From assembly GCF_047948215.1 (NCBI RefSeq), contig NC_134455.1:350577991-350641990 (forward strand): a stretch of 64,000 nucleotides of DNA. Reading direction: 5' to 3'. This stretch comes from Lycorma delicatula (taxonomy: Eukaryota; Arthropoda; Insecta; Hemiptera; Fulgoridae). The notes under the pieces were generated by a model that saw nothing but the letters and a program-made list of their open reading frames with translations, ran no database searches and had not been told where the DNA came from. Each line of letters starts with the position of its first letter. Within the stretch, counting starts at the first letter, position 1. A program made the position numbers and the translations under genes. Below, piece by piece: positions 34,188 through 46,394 of this stretch.

Positions 34188-35145
34188 CTGCATGAAATGT
34201 TCAATACGCCCACCGTGACGCCTAACAACCTCTTCAAGACAATTGTGTACATTTCTGATGAGTCTGCGATACAAGGCCTCTTGAATCACTTCCAACAACT
34301 GAACTATCCGTGCACGCATTTCTATAAGATTTGTAGGTCTTAACGAGAAAGGTTTCTCTTTTAATTATCCCGATAAAAAACATCAAAGCATTTAAATCCG
34401 GCTCAAAAGTGTTCAAAAGAAAACTTCATTGTGGCAGCGATTTGAATTACGCGTTTAACAAAAACTGAATTTAAAAATCTTACACGAAATTAACGATGTG
34501 ACGGGTTGCACCATCTTGGATAAACTATTAAGTAACTATAGACAACTCAGTCGCAACAGTTTAGGTAGAAAATCATTCCTTAACATACCCAAATCGTCGA
34601 AAAACACTGGTCTATCAATCCGTTACTGGATAGTTGCCCAAACGGTTACTTTAGGCCCAAGTTGTCGCTTTTCATGCACGATTTGTGGTGCTGCTGTCAA
34701 CCAAAAGCGAGCATTTGTTTGTTGTTAACAATTCCATCAATATAAAAATCGGCTTCTTCTGAAAACCAAATGTTGAATAGAATATCATCTTTCTCTTTCG
34801 ACCGCTATGCAAATTCCAATTTTTTTGCTTGTTAGGTTGTTTAACTAATGCAGTGCAGTCAATTTACATGGAAATACTTTGAGATCTTGTATAACATTCT
34901 TTATACTGTACGACGAGATATTCCCATTTCTCATGAAGCTCGCAATGAAGACATTATCGGACTACGTTGCACGGTAACTCGAAATGTTTCGATATTTTCC
35001 GGAGAACGAACGGAACCTGTTTTACGTCTTCTCTCTTCTTTTATGTTGCCTTCTTCCTCAAATTTACGGTCTTGCTGCGGTCCATCGAATGATAAAATGA
35101 ACTCGAAATTGTCGCTCAGTCACCGTTACATTTTTTGATTCAGCA
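34188..35145 (-). pseudogene. mariner-like transposase remnant (host of the LINE)
   Basis: Minus-strand order: RRKTGSVRSPENIETFRVTV, QRSPIMSSLRAS and MGISRRTV (helix-turn-helix), FNIWFSEEADFYIDGIVNN (first catalytic position, family FSDEAHF, here Glu-Glu), QDGATRHIVNFV (second catalytic Asp), and the tail LIEMRARIVQLLEVI ending RRHGGRIEHFMQ. Frameshifted several times. The third catalytic region near 34380-34440 is badly eroded. Lineage as at 62709 and 9785 but with a GGRIEH-type tail. Confidence 0.85.
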
Positions 35146-35382
35146 TAAAGAAACACAGTTATAGCGCGCTGTAAATTAGACAAACATCCGTGATCGGGCA
35201 TAACTCAACAATAATAACTGATGTGTTGTGGAATCAGAAGCGAATACAAAGACTAGGCAAAATCTACCGGTATTTCAAATAAATAGGGATTATCATGCAT
35301 AATATGAAAGAAGCACTAGGTTAAAACCATTTATTTATGATCGCCTTTATAAATGTGTCAACTTATCGTGCGCCACTCGATA

Positions 35383-36440
35383 TATCAATCTCCTTTCTTT
35401 ACACTTAGTCCAAGGATGCTTAGGTTTTTTGATTAAATCCTTATAGTATGATTTATCCACCTCTTCAAAACAGGCAGATATTTCGGCATCTGCATCATTT
35501 CATATAAATATCTTCCATCAAACCACGTCTTCATGTTTAAAAACATTATAATAATCCGAAGTTCTAGGTCTTGGAGTAGGAGGTATAGAATTTTGACACG
35601 TAATACGATCAACTGCGTGCATTGCTGGTGCATTGTCTGAAAAATAACCTTCTTTTATCGCTGAAAAATAACTTTCTTTTATTTCAAATATTGTAGTTCT
35701 TCTTTATTTTATTATTTTTTTCATTTAGATGATTCAGCAAAGATGCACAATATCGCCTATTTATCATTTTACTCTTTTGTAAAAAGTCAATGAAGATTTT
35801 GCCACGAGCGACCCAAACGACAATAGTCATCACCATTCCTACTGATGAAACTGTTTTTATTTTTTTAAACCAAGTTCCTTCGCTGAAACCCACTATTTAG
35901 ACTATTTATTTGTTTCTATTTCTTGGTTTCAGGTAGGTATTGATATATCCGAATTTCATCACCTGTTACGAAAACACCCAAATCGTCTTTCGATCACGTT
36001 GAAACAACCTTAAACTCTGCTTAAAAATGTTTACTTATTTGCTTGTTTGATCAATTTTGAGCAAACGCATCACCCATCTTGCAAACAAATTTTGCATTCA
36101 TAAATATTCGTGAAAAATATGTTATATCCATTCAAATGTGATGCCTATTGTCTTAGCGATCTCATGAGCTTTTAATTTTCTATCGTTCATCACCATATCA
36201 TGAATTTTTCAATATACTCAACAGTTGATAACCTCAACAGAACGTTCAGCGACGTTTTCGCTCTAAAAATAACTAAACTGCTTGTTAACTATTCTAACCG
36301 ATTAATCTGATCCATCATAACATTTAACCAATTCTGCTTTAGTTTGCCGTGCGGTTTTGCCTTTCAAAAAAATATGTTTGATCATCAACATAAGAAATTC
36401 TCTTTCATCTACTGTTCAGAAATCACAACCATTGATCTAT
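35383..36440 (-). pseudogene. Second mariner (DD34D-type) transposase remnant
   Basis: Minus-strand order: FLKGKTARQTKAELVKCY-like N-terminus, HDMVMNDRKLKAHEIAKTIG (second helix-turn-helix), RWVMRLL and KQSLRLFQRDRK. First Asp region: FVTGDEIRIYQYLPETKK. Then KKIKTVSSVGMVMTIVVWVA, ARGKIFIDFLQKSKMINRRY, second Asp DNAPA near 35625, third Asp TSDYY near 35560. The C-terminus reads up to WTKCKE and a GDY-like end at 35383, exactly where the TA of the neighbouring element begins. All three catalytic residues are identifiable but spread over frames. Its missing 3' end is expected left of 30791. Confidence 0.88.
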
Positions 36441-36519
36441 TCAATGAATTCCATAACCGGAATTATTAATGGTGTTTGCTTCGAATGGAGTTACAAGAAA
36501 CTAAGAATGACCTCAACAA

Positions 36520-36763
36520 ACCGACCGGCTATATCTAGCGGCGAACCCGTCTTCGCAAATCAGCTGATTTTAAAGTCGAGAGTACTTTTATACTGATTTG
36601 AATACTAGATGGATACCGCTGTTCTTCGGTGGTTGGGTTTCAATTAACCACACATCTCAGAAATCATCGACGTGAGACTGTACTTCACTTACACTCATGC
36701 ATATCATACTCTGAAGTTAATACCTGACGGTAATTCCCAGAGGTTAAACAGGAAAAACAAAAG
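36520..36763 (+). mobile_element. tRNA-derived SINE, copy 6 (internally shortened)
   Basis: Perfect 15-bp target-site duplication gaatgacctcaacaa at 36505-36519 and 36764-36778. The head has aaatcagctgatttt. About 25 bases around the B box are deleted (agagtactttta follows directly), so this copy is unlikely to be transcribed now. Confidence 0.93.
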
Positions 36764-36778
36764 GAATGACCTCAACAA

Positions 36779-37723
36779 TTAAAACGAGCGCAATTTCATG
36801 ACTTTCCATGGCCGGACATATCAAACACCCTAGGTAAACATATTTTTTTTTTTAATTTTATGTATGGTTTTTTCATTAATTTCTATATATACCTTCCAAC
36901 GAAGTAGAGATTTTTTTCAAAATGCTTTACCGTGGGAAAAGACAAAAAAGTAGCAATAAGTAAGAGGAAACATTAATTATTATAAATAATTAAAATTCTG
37001 TTCCGACAGTATTATTTAATGATTTTATTTCGAAGTTTCAGATTCTAGATTCGCTAAAGTATCAAAATTCAGTGGAAGTCTTATTGCACAAGTTCATACA
37101 TTTTCTACCTAACACAAAAAAAAATGTATATATGTTAAAGTAACGTTAAAGTTGTTTCAATAACTTAAATATTAATGTACAAGTCAAACTTCATTTCGAT
37201 TGGTGGAAGGGTTTAAATGATTAATGTTAGGTAAGTGGTGTTTGAATTATTATAACGATCGTACCTATCGGGAAATTTAGAAATGTCGTAATAACAGTAA
37301 TAGCGAGTTTGACTCACTGCTACTTATATATACATTACACTTTCCTGACCCTTAATTATTGTATACTATCTGTTATTAAAAAAACACAGTTAGTATTTAA
37401 ACAAATTAAAATTTGTCTATATCGTATTTTGTGGATATAATATTTATTTAAGAATTAATTTTGAGTAAAATATAATACTTTATTGAAAGTAAAAGTTGTA
37501 AATTTTGCAAAAGCAAAAATTCAAATAAACATGAAGCAGATGCTTGGTTTCGGAACTCGTAAAAAAAAATTATACAAATTTTAAACAAAGGTATAAATCC
37601 AACAACCAAATATCTACTAGAAAGAAAAGACCTTACACAGAGTGCACACAAGGAAAGGAAGATATGTCAGGAGGTGATTTTAGAGCTAAAGATAGGAGAA
37701 TAAAAGCTGATAAAAGAGTACCA
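36779..37723. other. AT-rich intergenic stretch
   Basis: No gene seen. Confidence 0.5.
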
Positions 37724-38016
37724 TCTTTTCTTTTTCCTGTTTAGGCTCCGGTAACTACCGTTCAGATAATACTTCAGAGGATGATATGTATGAGTGTAAA
37801 TGAAGTGTATGTAGTCTTGTACAGTCTCAGTTCGACGATTCCTGAGATGTGTGGTTAATTGAAACCCAACCACCAAAGAACACCGGTACCCGCGATCTTG
37901 TATTCAAATCCGTGTAAAAATAACTGGCTTTACTAGGAATTGAACGCTGGAACTCTCAACTTCCAAATCAGCTGATTTGGGAAGACGCGTTCACCACTTG
38001 ACCAACCCGGTGGGTT
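37724..38016 (-). mobile_element. tRNA-derived SINE, copy 7
   Basis: Full-length reversed copy, tail cctgtttaggctccggtaac to head ttgaccaacccggtgggtt. The 18-bp palindrome ccaaatcagctgatttgg is intact. One of the youngest-looking copies; a possible short duplication taccatct / taccacct is weak. Confidence 0.92.
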
Positions 38017-38424
38017 AGCTATACCACCTAGCCACTGATAAACTTAATCTTTATACCTCTAACACTGATTTCTTGAACGATTTTCCTTTACAGCTATTTT
38101 CATTTAAATTATTATTTAAAGAAAAATAATTAAAAATTAATGTTCTCATGCAGTAATAATGTCGTTGTGTGATTCTTTTAGCTAAGTCATTTTGTTTCTT
38201 CAGACTGAGATAAAAAAAATTGTATTCCTACAACTTTCTTGGATGAGGGTTAAAATTTATTTGTTGAAAGTTCATGCTCACGTTTTATTTTGAATAAATC
38301 TTTTTCATATCATCTAAAAAAATCGAAAATGAAAAATTAGCACATTTCCCCTACTCATTACAATGGTGGAGAGTTGTGGAGGGGGAAATTTGCTAATATA
38401 TATAAAATAAAAGTTGTGGCAACT

Positions 38425-39290
38425 TACGAGGGATATCTCTAAAGTAAAACCACAGGGAAATTTCTCTCCTTAAGTCGGCGAACCTGTGTCGTTCATGGCC
38501 ACGCTAGTAATGTACACACTGCATTGTCTATAAGTTGTCGCGTTGTAGTAATCTTTGATTACGTGTGAGTTATTATGTTATAAAATGAATAGGAAAATCA
38601 ATATTGACATCGTCTGTGAAATACGTGGAGGGATAGGTTTTTACACCATCAAAACGTTAAGCCGGCTGAAATTCATAGGCAGTTGGTTGCTGTGTACGGT
38701 GATAATGTAATGAATGAAAGAAACGTCTGAAAATGGTGTCATCCTCAATCAACAACCAGACCGACAAAGGTCAAGCCACAGCCATTTGGACGCAAACTGA
38801 TGGCCACAGTCTTTTGGGATCGGTTTGGCATACTGCTGATCGATTTCATTCCACGTGGAACGATTATAAATGCAGAAGTCTACTGTGAAACTCTATGTAA
38901 GTTACAACGCGCTATTCAAAATCGGTGACGTGGGCGGCTGACCGACGGCATCGTCCTGCTGCATGATAATACACGTCCACATGTTGCGGGTCCGACACGT
39001 GATTTACCGAGAACATTTTGATGGGAGATTTACGATCACTCACTATATAATCCGAACTTAGCTCCTTCTGATTACCATTTGTTTGGGAAATTGAAAGAAT
39101 TTTTGAGTGGTAAGCAATTCGCGGGTGACGATGAACTTAAAAATGCTGTTAATCAGTGGCTAAATGGCTGGTGGCAAAATAATACGACGAGGGTATATTG
39201 AAGCTGGTGTATCGCTACGACAAATATCTTAATTCATGTGGCGATTGTGTAGAGAAGTAGTATAAGGTATTTAGTTTAAGACACATAAAA
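38425..39290 (+). pseudogene. mariner transposase pseudogene, internally deleted
   Basis: The plus frame gives KPAEIHRQLVAVYGDNVMNE (helix-turn-helix, very mariner-like), then jumps to GRKLMATVFWDRFGILLIDF, VLLHDNTRPHVAGPTRDL (second Asp) and NPNLAPSDYHLFGKLKEFLS (third Asp). The region with the first Asp (DETW) has been deleted. The left end near 38425 (acgagggatatctctaaagt) looks like a mariner terminus; I could not find the matching right end. Non-autonomous. Confidence 0.88.
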
Positions 39291-39689
39291 AATGTTTATA
39301 AAGTTTTAATTTTTTTTTTATAATGAAGAATTTTTATTAATCATTATTAATAATAATGAATAATTTTTTTATAATGTTTTTATTGTAGAGATAACTTCTC
39401 GTACTATTAAAAATTTATTATTATTATTATATTTCTGTTTAAAATTACTTTTACTTTCTCGGCTTTAGCTCTATTGCTATTGCAACAGTATAGATATAAA
39501 GGAAAATTATAAAGAGTTTCACAGAGTTTCACACACACACATATATGTGTGTGTGTGTGTTTCCTACGAACGTACGGACATACGTACAAACATCAAGAAA
39601 GACGTATGTGTTTTTTGGTCTAAATGAAAGTCGATATATTTATGTAACAGCACAGTGAAATGATGTCAACAGTATTCTGCAGAGCTCTG

Positions 39690-39916
39690 GGGGGTATCGA
39701 TAAATGTGTAGTCTTTAACAGACTCAGACCACACTCCTGAGCCGTGTGGTTAATTGAAACCCAACCACCAAAGAACACCGGTATCCAAAGTCTAGTATTC
39801 AAATCCATATAAAAGTAAACTGCCTTTACAAGGACTCGAATTTTAGAACTCTCGACTTTGAAAATCAGCTGATTTTGCGATGATGGGTTTAACCACTAGA
39901 CTAACCCGGCGGGTAA
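39690..39916 (-). mobile_element. tRNA-derived SINE, copy 8 (3'-truncated)
   Basis: Head and middle are present (gtggttaattgaaacccaac, aaaatcagctgattttgc, cactagactaacccggcggg); the 3' third is missing. Confidence 0.88.
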
Positions 39917-39935
39917 GCTACATATATATATAAAC

Positions 39936-40165
39936 AGATTCAACTTGATCCACCAAAGTATAGAATTGAATAAAATAAAATGACACTCCACTTATTTTTT
40001 CATACAATCTCCACAATAGCGCTTTCGCTGCAACCAGCATCCTCAGTTGTAAATTTTAAGCAAATCTCTACAAATCTGTAGTTGCATTTACAACTGAAGA
40101 TCAGTTACAACTGTGGGTCATTTTATTTTATTCAATTCTGTACTTGGGTGGATCAACTTGAATCT
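39936..40165. mobile_element. MITE-like inverted-repeat element, 230 bp
   Basis: The 49-bp terminal arms 39936-39984 and 40117-40165 are reverse complements with about 3 mismatches (outer end agattcaa.ttgatccacc). An inner pair, cagttgtaaat / atttacaactg, continues the fold. There is no coding capacity. Confidence 0.85.
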
Positions 40166-41059
40166 ATTTCTATATATACAATAATTATTAGTACATAGGT
40201 GATATGGGTCTTGAAAAGATCGACGTTAGAAAAATAATAATATATATATAAGAAAAGATACGGTAACCAGTCATGAAAAAAAATCACCTACCAAATTTTT
40301 GTCAAATGTCGACATCAATTAAGACCAAAAAACAGCTTTAAAAAAAGTTTTTGTAAATTATATGTTTTAAACTCAATTAATAATCATAAACTTTCAACAT
40401 AAAAAGTTTAACCCTAATCCAAGAAACTTTAAGAATGCAATTTTTTTATAACCTATTTAACTTGCTTTAGTTATAATCAAACCTTGCAACTGTTATATCT
40501 TTTGATCTACCGCATGAAAATCAATGAAATTGGGTACACGTATGTAACTTCGATGTGTAAAAGTAAATATTTTTACTTTTTAGTCTTAATAAACAAACAA
40601 ACAATAATATTCAGATATAAATATTAAGAATATTTTTTTTTTGGGTGTAAAAAATTTATTGTTCATTAAGACTAAAAAGTAAAAAATACAAAAAAAATTA
40701 CAAAAACATATTTGATTACATATAAAAAATTATTTTTTAAAAAAGTATTTATTTAACTAATATTAATATTAAAATTAATATTAATAATTTAATAAGAATT
40801 AAATAAAATTGAGAATTTTAAACAAAAAAATATTATAAATTAACAAATATAAAAATGCACTGAAAAGTAAAAAATAAATTATATAAATATCTAATATATA
40901 TAATAACCGTATATACATATATATATACGGAGAAATAAAACTCATATAAATATATATCCGGAATGCTTGTTTTTTCTGCACTCCAGCATCGAGTGTTCTG
41001 ACTGTTTATATAAACATAAATGAAACCATGCCTCATTATTATCCGAAGTCCAAATATTA
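40166..41059. other. Very AT-rich intergenic stretch with an inverted repeat
   Basis: Arms 40571-40595 and 40660-40684 are near-perfect reverse complements (ttttactttttagtcttaat side). No gene seen. Confidence 0.5.
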
Positions 41060-41470
41060 CCGCAAAAACCATATGAATAATTTGAGTCCTTTTTTTCCGT
41101 GATCAGGTTCTCGCACTTTCTGTTTTAAATGAATATTTCGTCATCGACATAATTTTAATTTGTTTGTGGCTTACCGAATACTGCTGTATGATACTCCAAT
41201 CTGCTGAGATAGCTTCCCCCTATTGACTTTCCAGGTGATCGTTTGAAGGATACACGGACACGCTTTAAAAATTCGTCATTTAAAACTACTGGCCGGCCTC
41301 GAATTTTCATTCATCTAAACTGTTAGTTTCCCTAAAGCTAGCGACTACGAGTGAAATTTTTGGGGCTTATTGGGTATATTTGATCAACGGAATGCTACAA
41401 CAACGTCTTCCTGGCAATTTCTCAGAAATAAATGCACGTTGAGACTGTAAAGCGCTCGTTAGTTTTTATA
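41060..41470 (-). pseudogene. mariner-like transposase N-terminal fragment
   Basis: The minus frame reads RGRPVVLNDEFLKRVRVSFK then RSPGKSIGG, matching the GRPxVsxexVERVRxsFxRSPrKS segment of the lineage at 9785. An upstream piece near 41400-41470 is compatible with the preceding N-terminal helices. The catalytic domain is absent. Confidence 0.7.
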
Positions 41471-41764
41471 TAGCACACCTACACTGTCATAAAGTAGGGA
41501 GAGATTACGAGGTCGTTGCGTATAAGTTATTGATAAAAGGTCAGCTTGTTAGTGCCAATTAAAAAACAAATTTTCCACTTCTGTGGATTAATGAATTCAG
41601 GGTTGCGTAACTTTCATTCTTTCTGTGTTACTGTTCTGTTAAAAAGGCTGCTTAAGTGACTCCCAAGTTTCATTAATTATTATTTTTGTACATGGGGTAT
41701 TGATCCATTTTGGTCGCCGTGAACCTACCTGTATTCAAAAATTTTTCTCAGAGGTGTTAAATTT
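41471..41764. other. Short unclassified stretch
   Basis: No gene seen. Confidence 0.4.
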
Positions 41765-42241
41765 TTAAAAATAATTTAATGTCTTTTAAGTAGCTAAGAT
41801 AACCTCTGATGGTGTTCGGTCTTACTTGAATCCACCCCGCAAAGTGGAAAGGGAAACAATTCTCTTTTTTGTTGTTTCGGGATCTAAAGAAACATTTTTT
41901 AACTGATTACATGATTCCATTACATAAATCCGTACATTAAGTATTTTGACGATTTCATTCAGAGGAAGAAATAATAAAGATAATGTTTTGCTTAATATCT
42001 TCAGAATGGATTAATCGATTTTTAAGAAATTTTGTTAAGATGTCTACTGAATACGGGAAATTAATCCCGTTTATTTTTTTTTTTAATTGATCAAGCGGAT
42101 GGATGATTTTGGTTGTAACGGTCATCAAGGGTGGCGTACTCCAAATTTTTGTCAAAGAGTAGAATAATGTATTTACATAATTCATTACTTTCATCGTACT
42201 TATATACTTTATTATTCCACTTGATTTTCCTTCTAAGTAGT
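41765..42241 (+). repeat. Rep-C copy 2
   Basis: Direct repeat of 2870-3287 (tagctaagataacctct, ggattaatcgattttta, gtcaaagagtagaataatgt). It ends where the hAT begins. Confidence 0.7.
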
Positions 42242-42474
42242 ACTCTGAGCAGTGATGGCGAACATTTTTGAGTAAACGAGTCAAATTTTGTTCATTATTT
42301 CTTTTAATACAAGTCCGAGGGTCAATAAGACAGTGGCATCATTTGGAAAGAGAGAGAGAGGGTGTGATAAAAAGGATACCAATAATTTGGAAACAAAGAA
42401 AATTTGTTAACAGAAAACCTTGACCGTTGACCCTGTTTTCTGGTTCTCACTTTTAAAATCCTCTAAAAAGATTT

Positions 42475-44470
42475 TTTTTTTGTCTTCAGTCATTTGACTG
42501 GTTTGATGCAGCTCTCCAAGATTCCCTATCTAGTGCTAGTCGTTTCATTTCAGTATACCCTCTACATCCTACATCCCTAACAATTTGTTTTACATATTCC
42601 AAACGTGGCCTGCCTACACAATTTTTCCCTTCTACCTGTCCTTCCAATATTAAAGCGACTATTCCAGGATGCCTTAGTATGTGGCCTATAAGTCTGTCTC
42701 TTCTTTTAACTATATTTTTCCAAATGCTTCTTTTTTCATCTATTTGCCGCAATACCTCTTCATTTGTCACTTTATCCACCCATCTGATTTTTAACATTCT
42801 CCTATAGCACCACATTTCAAAAGCTTGTAATCTTTTCTTCTCAGATACTCCGATTGTCCAAGTTTCACTTCCATATAAAGTGACACTCCAAACATACACT
42901 TTCAAAAATCTTTTCCTGACATTTAAATTAATTTTTGATGTAAACAAATTATATTTCTTACTGAAGGCTCGTTTAGCTTGTGCTATTCGGCATTTTATAT
43001 CGCTCCTGCTTCGTCCATCTTTAGTAATTCTACCTCCCAAATAACAAAATTCTTTCTACCTTCATAATCTTTTCTCCTCCTATTTTCACATTCAGTGGTC
43101 CATCTTTGTTATTTCTACTACATTTCATTACTTTTGTTTTGTTCTTGTTTATTTTCATGCGATAGTTCTTGCGTAGGACTTCATCTATGCCGTTCATTGT
43201 TTCTTCTAAATCCTTTTTATTCTCGACTAGAACTACTATATCATCAGCAAATCGTAGCATCTTTATCTTTTCACCTTGTACTGTTACTCCGAATCTAAAT
43301 TGTTCTTTAACATCATTAACTGCTAGTTCCATGTAAAGATTAAAAAGTAACGGAGATAGGGAACATCCTTGTTGGACTCCCTTTCTTATTACGGCTTCTT
43401 TCTTATGTTCTTCAATTGTTACTGTTGCTGTTTGGTTCCTGTACATGTTAGCAATTGTTCTTCTATCTCTGTATTTGAACCCTAATTTTTTTTAAATGCT
43501 GAACATTTTATTCCAGTCTACGTTATCGAATGCCTTTCCTAGGTCTATAAACGCCAAGTATGTTGGTTTGTTTTTCTTTAATCTTCCTTCTACTATTAAT
43601 CTGAGGCCTAAAATTGCTTCCCTTGTCCCTATACTTTTCCTGAAAACAAATTGGTCTTCTCCTAACTCTTCCTCCACTCTCCTCTCAATTCTTCTGTGTA
43701 GAATTCTAGTTAAGATTTTGATGTTAAAATTAAGATTTGTTCTGTATTCTTCACATTTATCTGCCCCTGCTTTCTTTGGTATCATGACTATAACACTTTT
43801 TTGAAGTCTGACGGAAATTCCCCTTTTTCATAAATATTACACACCAGTTTGTATAATCTATCAATCGCTTCCTCACCTGCACTGCGCAGTAATTCTACAG
43901 GTATTCCGACTATTCCAGGGCCTTTCTGCCATTTAAATCTTTTAATGCTCTCTTAAATTCAGATCTCAGTATTGTTTCTCCCATTTCATCCTCCTCTACT
44001 TCCTCTTCTTCCTCTATAACACCATTTTCTAATTCATTTCCTCCGTATAACTCTTCAATATATTCCACCCATCTATCGACATTACCTTTCGTATTATATA
44101 CTGGTGTACCATCTTTGTTTAACAAATTATTAGATTTTAATTTATGTACCCCAAAATTTTCCTTTACTTTCCTGTATGCTCCGTCTATTTTACCAATGTT
44201 CATTTCTCTTTCCACTTCTGAACACTTTTCTTTAATCCACTCTTCTTTCACTTCCTGTTTATAGCATTTCTTAATTGCCGATAGTTCCTTTTACTTTCTT
44301 CATCACTAGCATTCTTATATTTTCTACGTTCATCCATCAGCTGCAATATATCGTCTGAAACCCAAGGTTTTCTACCAGTTCTCTTTATTCCGCCTAAGTT
44401 TGCTTCTGCTGATTTAAGAATTTCCTTTTTAACATTCTCCTATTCTTCTTCTACATTTACTACCTTATCT
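42475..44470 (-). mobile_element. RTE-like LINE, 5'-truncated, ~2.0 kb
   Basis: An 11-bp target-site duplication taaaaagattt at 42464-42474 and 44471-44481 proves a separate insertion. It contains the last part of the endonuclease ORF, the junction, and the RT broken into pieces (LRFADDIVVLVENKKDLEET, GRSRSDIKCRIAQ, WRAASNQSND). It keeps VEREMNIGKIDGAYRKVKEN in frame where the copy at 30904 is shifted. It shares the same endonuclease/RT frame change as that copy. Confidence 0.94.
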
Positions 44471-44739
44471 TAAAAAGATTTATGTTCCTTTTTGTTTTAA
44501 AACTTGTACTTTTGCAAGTGAAGAGCAAAACGATCGATATCAACGGGGTGATACCATGAATTACCGAAAAAGGTGACACCGCGCCTAGTGGCGCCTCTGC
44601 ACTTAGTATTTGAATGAACAAGGAATAAAGAAAAAGCACATATATATTATGAAATATTCTTTATTAATAAACATAGTTACAGATATATGTATGTATAATA
44701 AAGTTGATAAAAGTATATTAAATACAAAATCTATTGTTA

Positions 44740-46030
44740 CTTATTTTCAGATAGTTTCTTAATATTAGGTTCATATTCCGTATTAATTAGTTTAATGCAT
44801 TTCGCAGATAATTCATTTCCAAGTTTATTTATGTCAATAGATTTTATAAAATTCATTGAGAAAAACAATTTTTCACCCGAATATGTGGACCTAATGATCA
44901 TTAAAAGATCATTAGCAAGTTTCTTCATCGATATAAAATTATTTGGTAAAGATTCCCATACGTTTAAAATAATATTTTCAATTTTTAGTGCGGGATCATT
45001 ATTATCTGCACTCCTTTCAGAAAATTTTCCTTCTTATTTGGAAGTCATGTTTTCAAATTTATTTTTCCACCCTATGCTGCATTGAAATTCGGTTAATTCC
45101 ATTTCTAAGTCGTGGATACCTAGCCACTTAAATTCTATTAACTCCACTGTTTCAAATTCCGTTTTGTATGGATATAAAATAAAGTTAAATGTATTTTCCA
45201 AACTTATAAATCGATTAAATCTTTCCTGAAAAGCTCGTTTTATTTCCTGTATAATGATTAAATATTTTTTTATTGAATTTTCTTGAATGTCAACCATATT
45301 TTCAAAAATTATTGTGTTTTGAAAATGTTTTTGTAATAGAGAAAAATATTTCATTTTTCATTTCGATTTTCATTTCCAAATCTTTGGTGAAGATGTCAAG
45401 TAAAAATAAAATATTTTAATATTTTCAAACATTATAAATATAATTTGTCCATTTCCCTGAAGTTTCTAATTCAGTTCACTGAGATGCTGATAAGAATATT
45501 ATTATATCATTTAACCGATCTATATTTGAAAATTCGTCATAACTACTGTTTTCTTTTAGTTTTTTTTTTTTTTCATTCAAAAAGAACTTTATTTCTTCTA
45601 ATAATCTGACAAACCGATTAAGAACTTGACCGCAACTGAACCATCGAACATTGTTATATGTCAAAATCACAGAATATTGGCACTCAATTTCCTCTAGTAA
45701 TTGTGCAAATTCTCGTTAAAACCTCTCGCTTTTATAAAGTTGATGTCTTTTACTGCAATTTACATTACATTAGAAAATGTTTTTAAACATTTTTAAACCT
45801 TGCTTTGCACGTAGAACTTGGTGATGTATTATACAATAAAATCCATTGTGCTTAAACTGCTGAATAAAACTGATGTTTTTTCTCAAAACTGGGTGTACCG
45901 TCTGTTGTAACAGAAACAATTTTCTGTAGGTCAATATTCATTTCTTTAAATACATTATAGAATTCTTTAAAAGAATCAAGGTATACTTTCCTTTCAACGT
46001 TATTAGTTTCATTAGCTCTTCTTTCATTAA
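44740..46030 (-). pseudogene. hAT transposase pseudogene (GTF2IRD2/ZBED-like)
   Basis: Minus-strand order: TNNVERKVYLDSFKEFYNVF, QKIVSVTTDGTPSFEKKH (catalytic Asp in TTDG), LTYNNVRWFSCGQVLNRFVR, LLEEIKFFLNEKKKK, ERFNRFISLENTFNFILYPY, IHDLEMELTEFQCSI, then a dimerisation-like end RSTYSGEKLFFSMNFIKS. The N-terminal BED finger and first part are missing. Lineage differs from the hAT at 25433 (SCAND3 type). Several stops and frame breaks. Confidence 0.85.
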
Positions 46031-46240
46031 TAATTGCTTAGTTGAATTATTAAACTATCTAGACGCGTACGCCAAGGATGCCAATTAGTTCAACACTGCG
46101 GGCTGGTTCATCCCCGTTCTACGATGCAACGAATTTGCGCACCAAGTTTATGACCGACTGTCATGAGTGATGCGCAGTTGCAGTGATATAGAAAATCAGT
46201 TACCCAACGTCCAATTAGAAATATTTTTTTGGGACTCTTT

Positions 46241-46394
46241 TTTTTTTTTGTCTTCAGTCATTTGACTGGTTTGATGCAGCTCTCCAAGAGTCCTTATCTA
46301 GTGCTAGTCGTTTCATTTCAGTATACCCTCTGCATCCTACATCCCTAACAATTTGTTTTACATATTCCAAACGTGGCCTGCCTACACAATTTGA
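46241..46394 (-). mobile_element. RTE-like LINE, 3' end only
   Basis: Only ~150 bp: the T run, cagtcatttgactg hairpin, and sequence to ctgcctacacaattt. Flanked by gactcttt at 46233-46240 and 46395-46402, a short target-site duplication. A typical extremely 5'-truncated LINE insertion. Confidence 0.9.

Larger units (their letters stand above)
30791..35380 (-). mobile_element. mariner-like element interrupted by a LINE
   Basis: Terminal inverted repeats of ~34 bp: the left end from 30791 (gagtggcccacaataagttg) matches the reverse complement of the right end ending 35380 (gagtggcgcacgataagttg). TA lies outside both (30789-30790 and 35381-35382). Removing the LINE at 30904-34175 and its duplication leaves about 1.3 kb, the normal mariner size. 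The transposase remnant is at 34188-35145. Confidence 0.87.

Noticed and set aside
30791..35380. RTE LINE 3' end and SINE 3' end as a matched LINE-SINE pair
   Set aside because: The SINE tail (ggctaaacaggaaaaagaa) and the LINE end (cagtcaaatgactgaagac) share no sequence.
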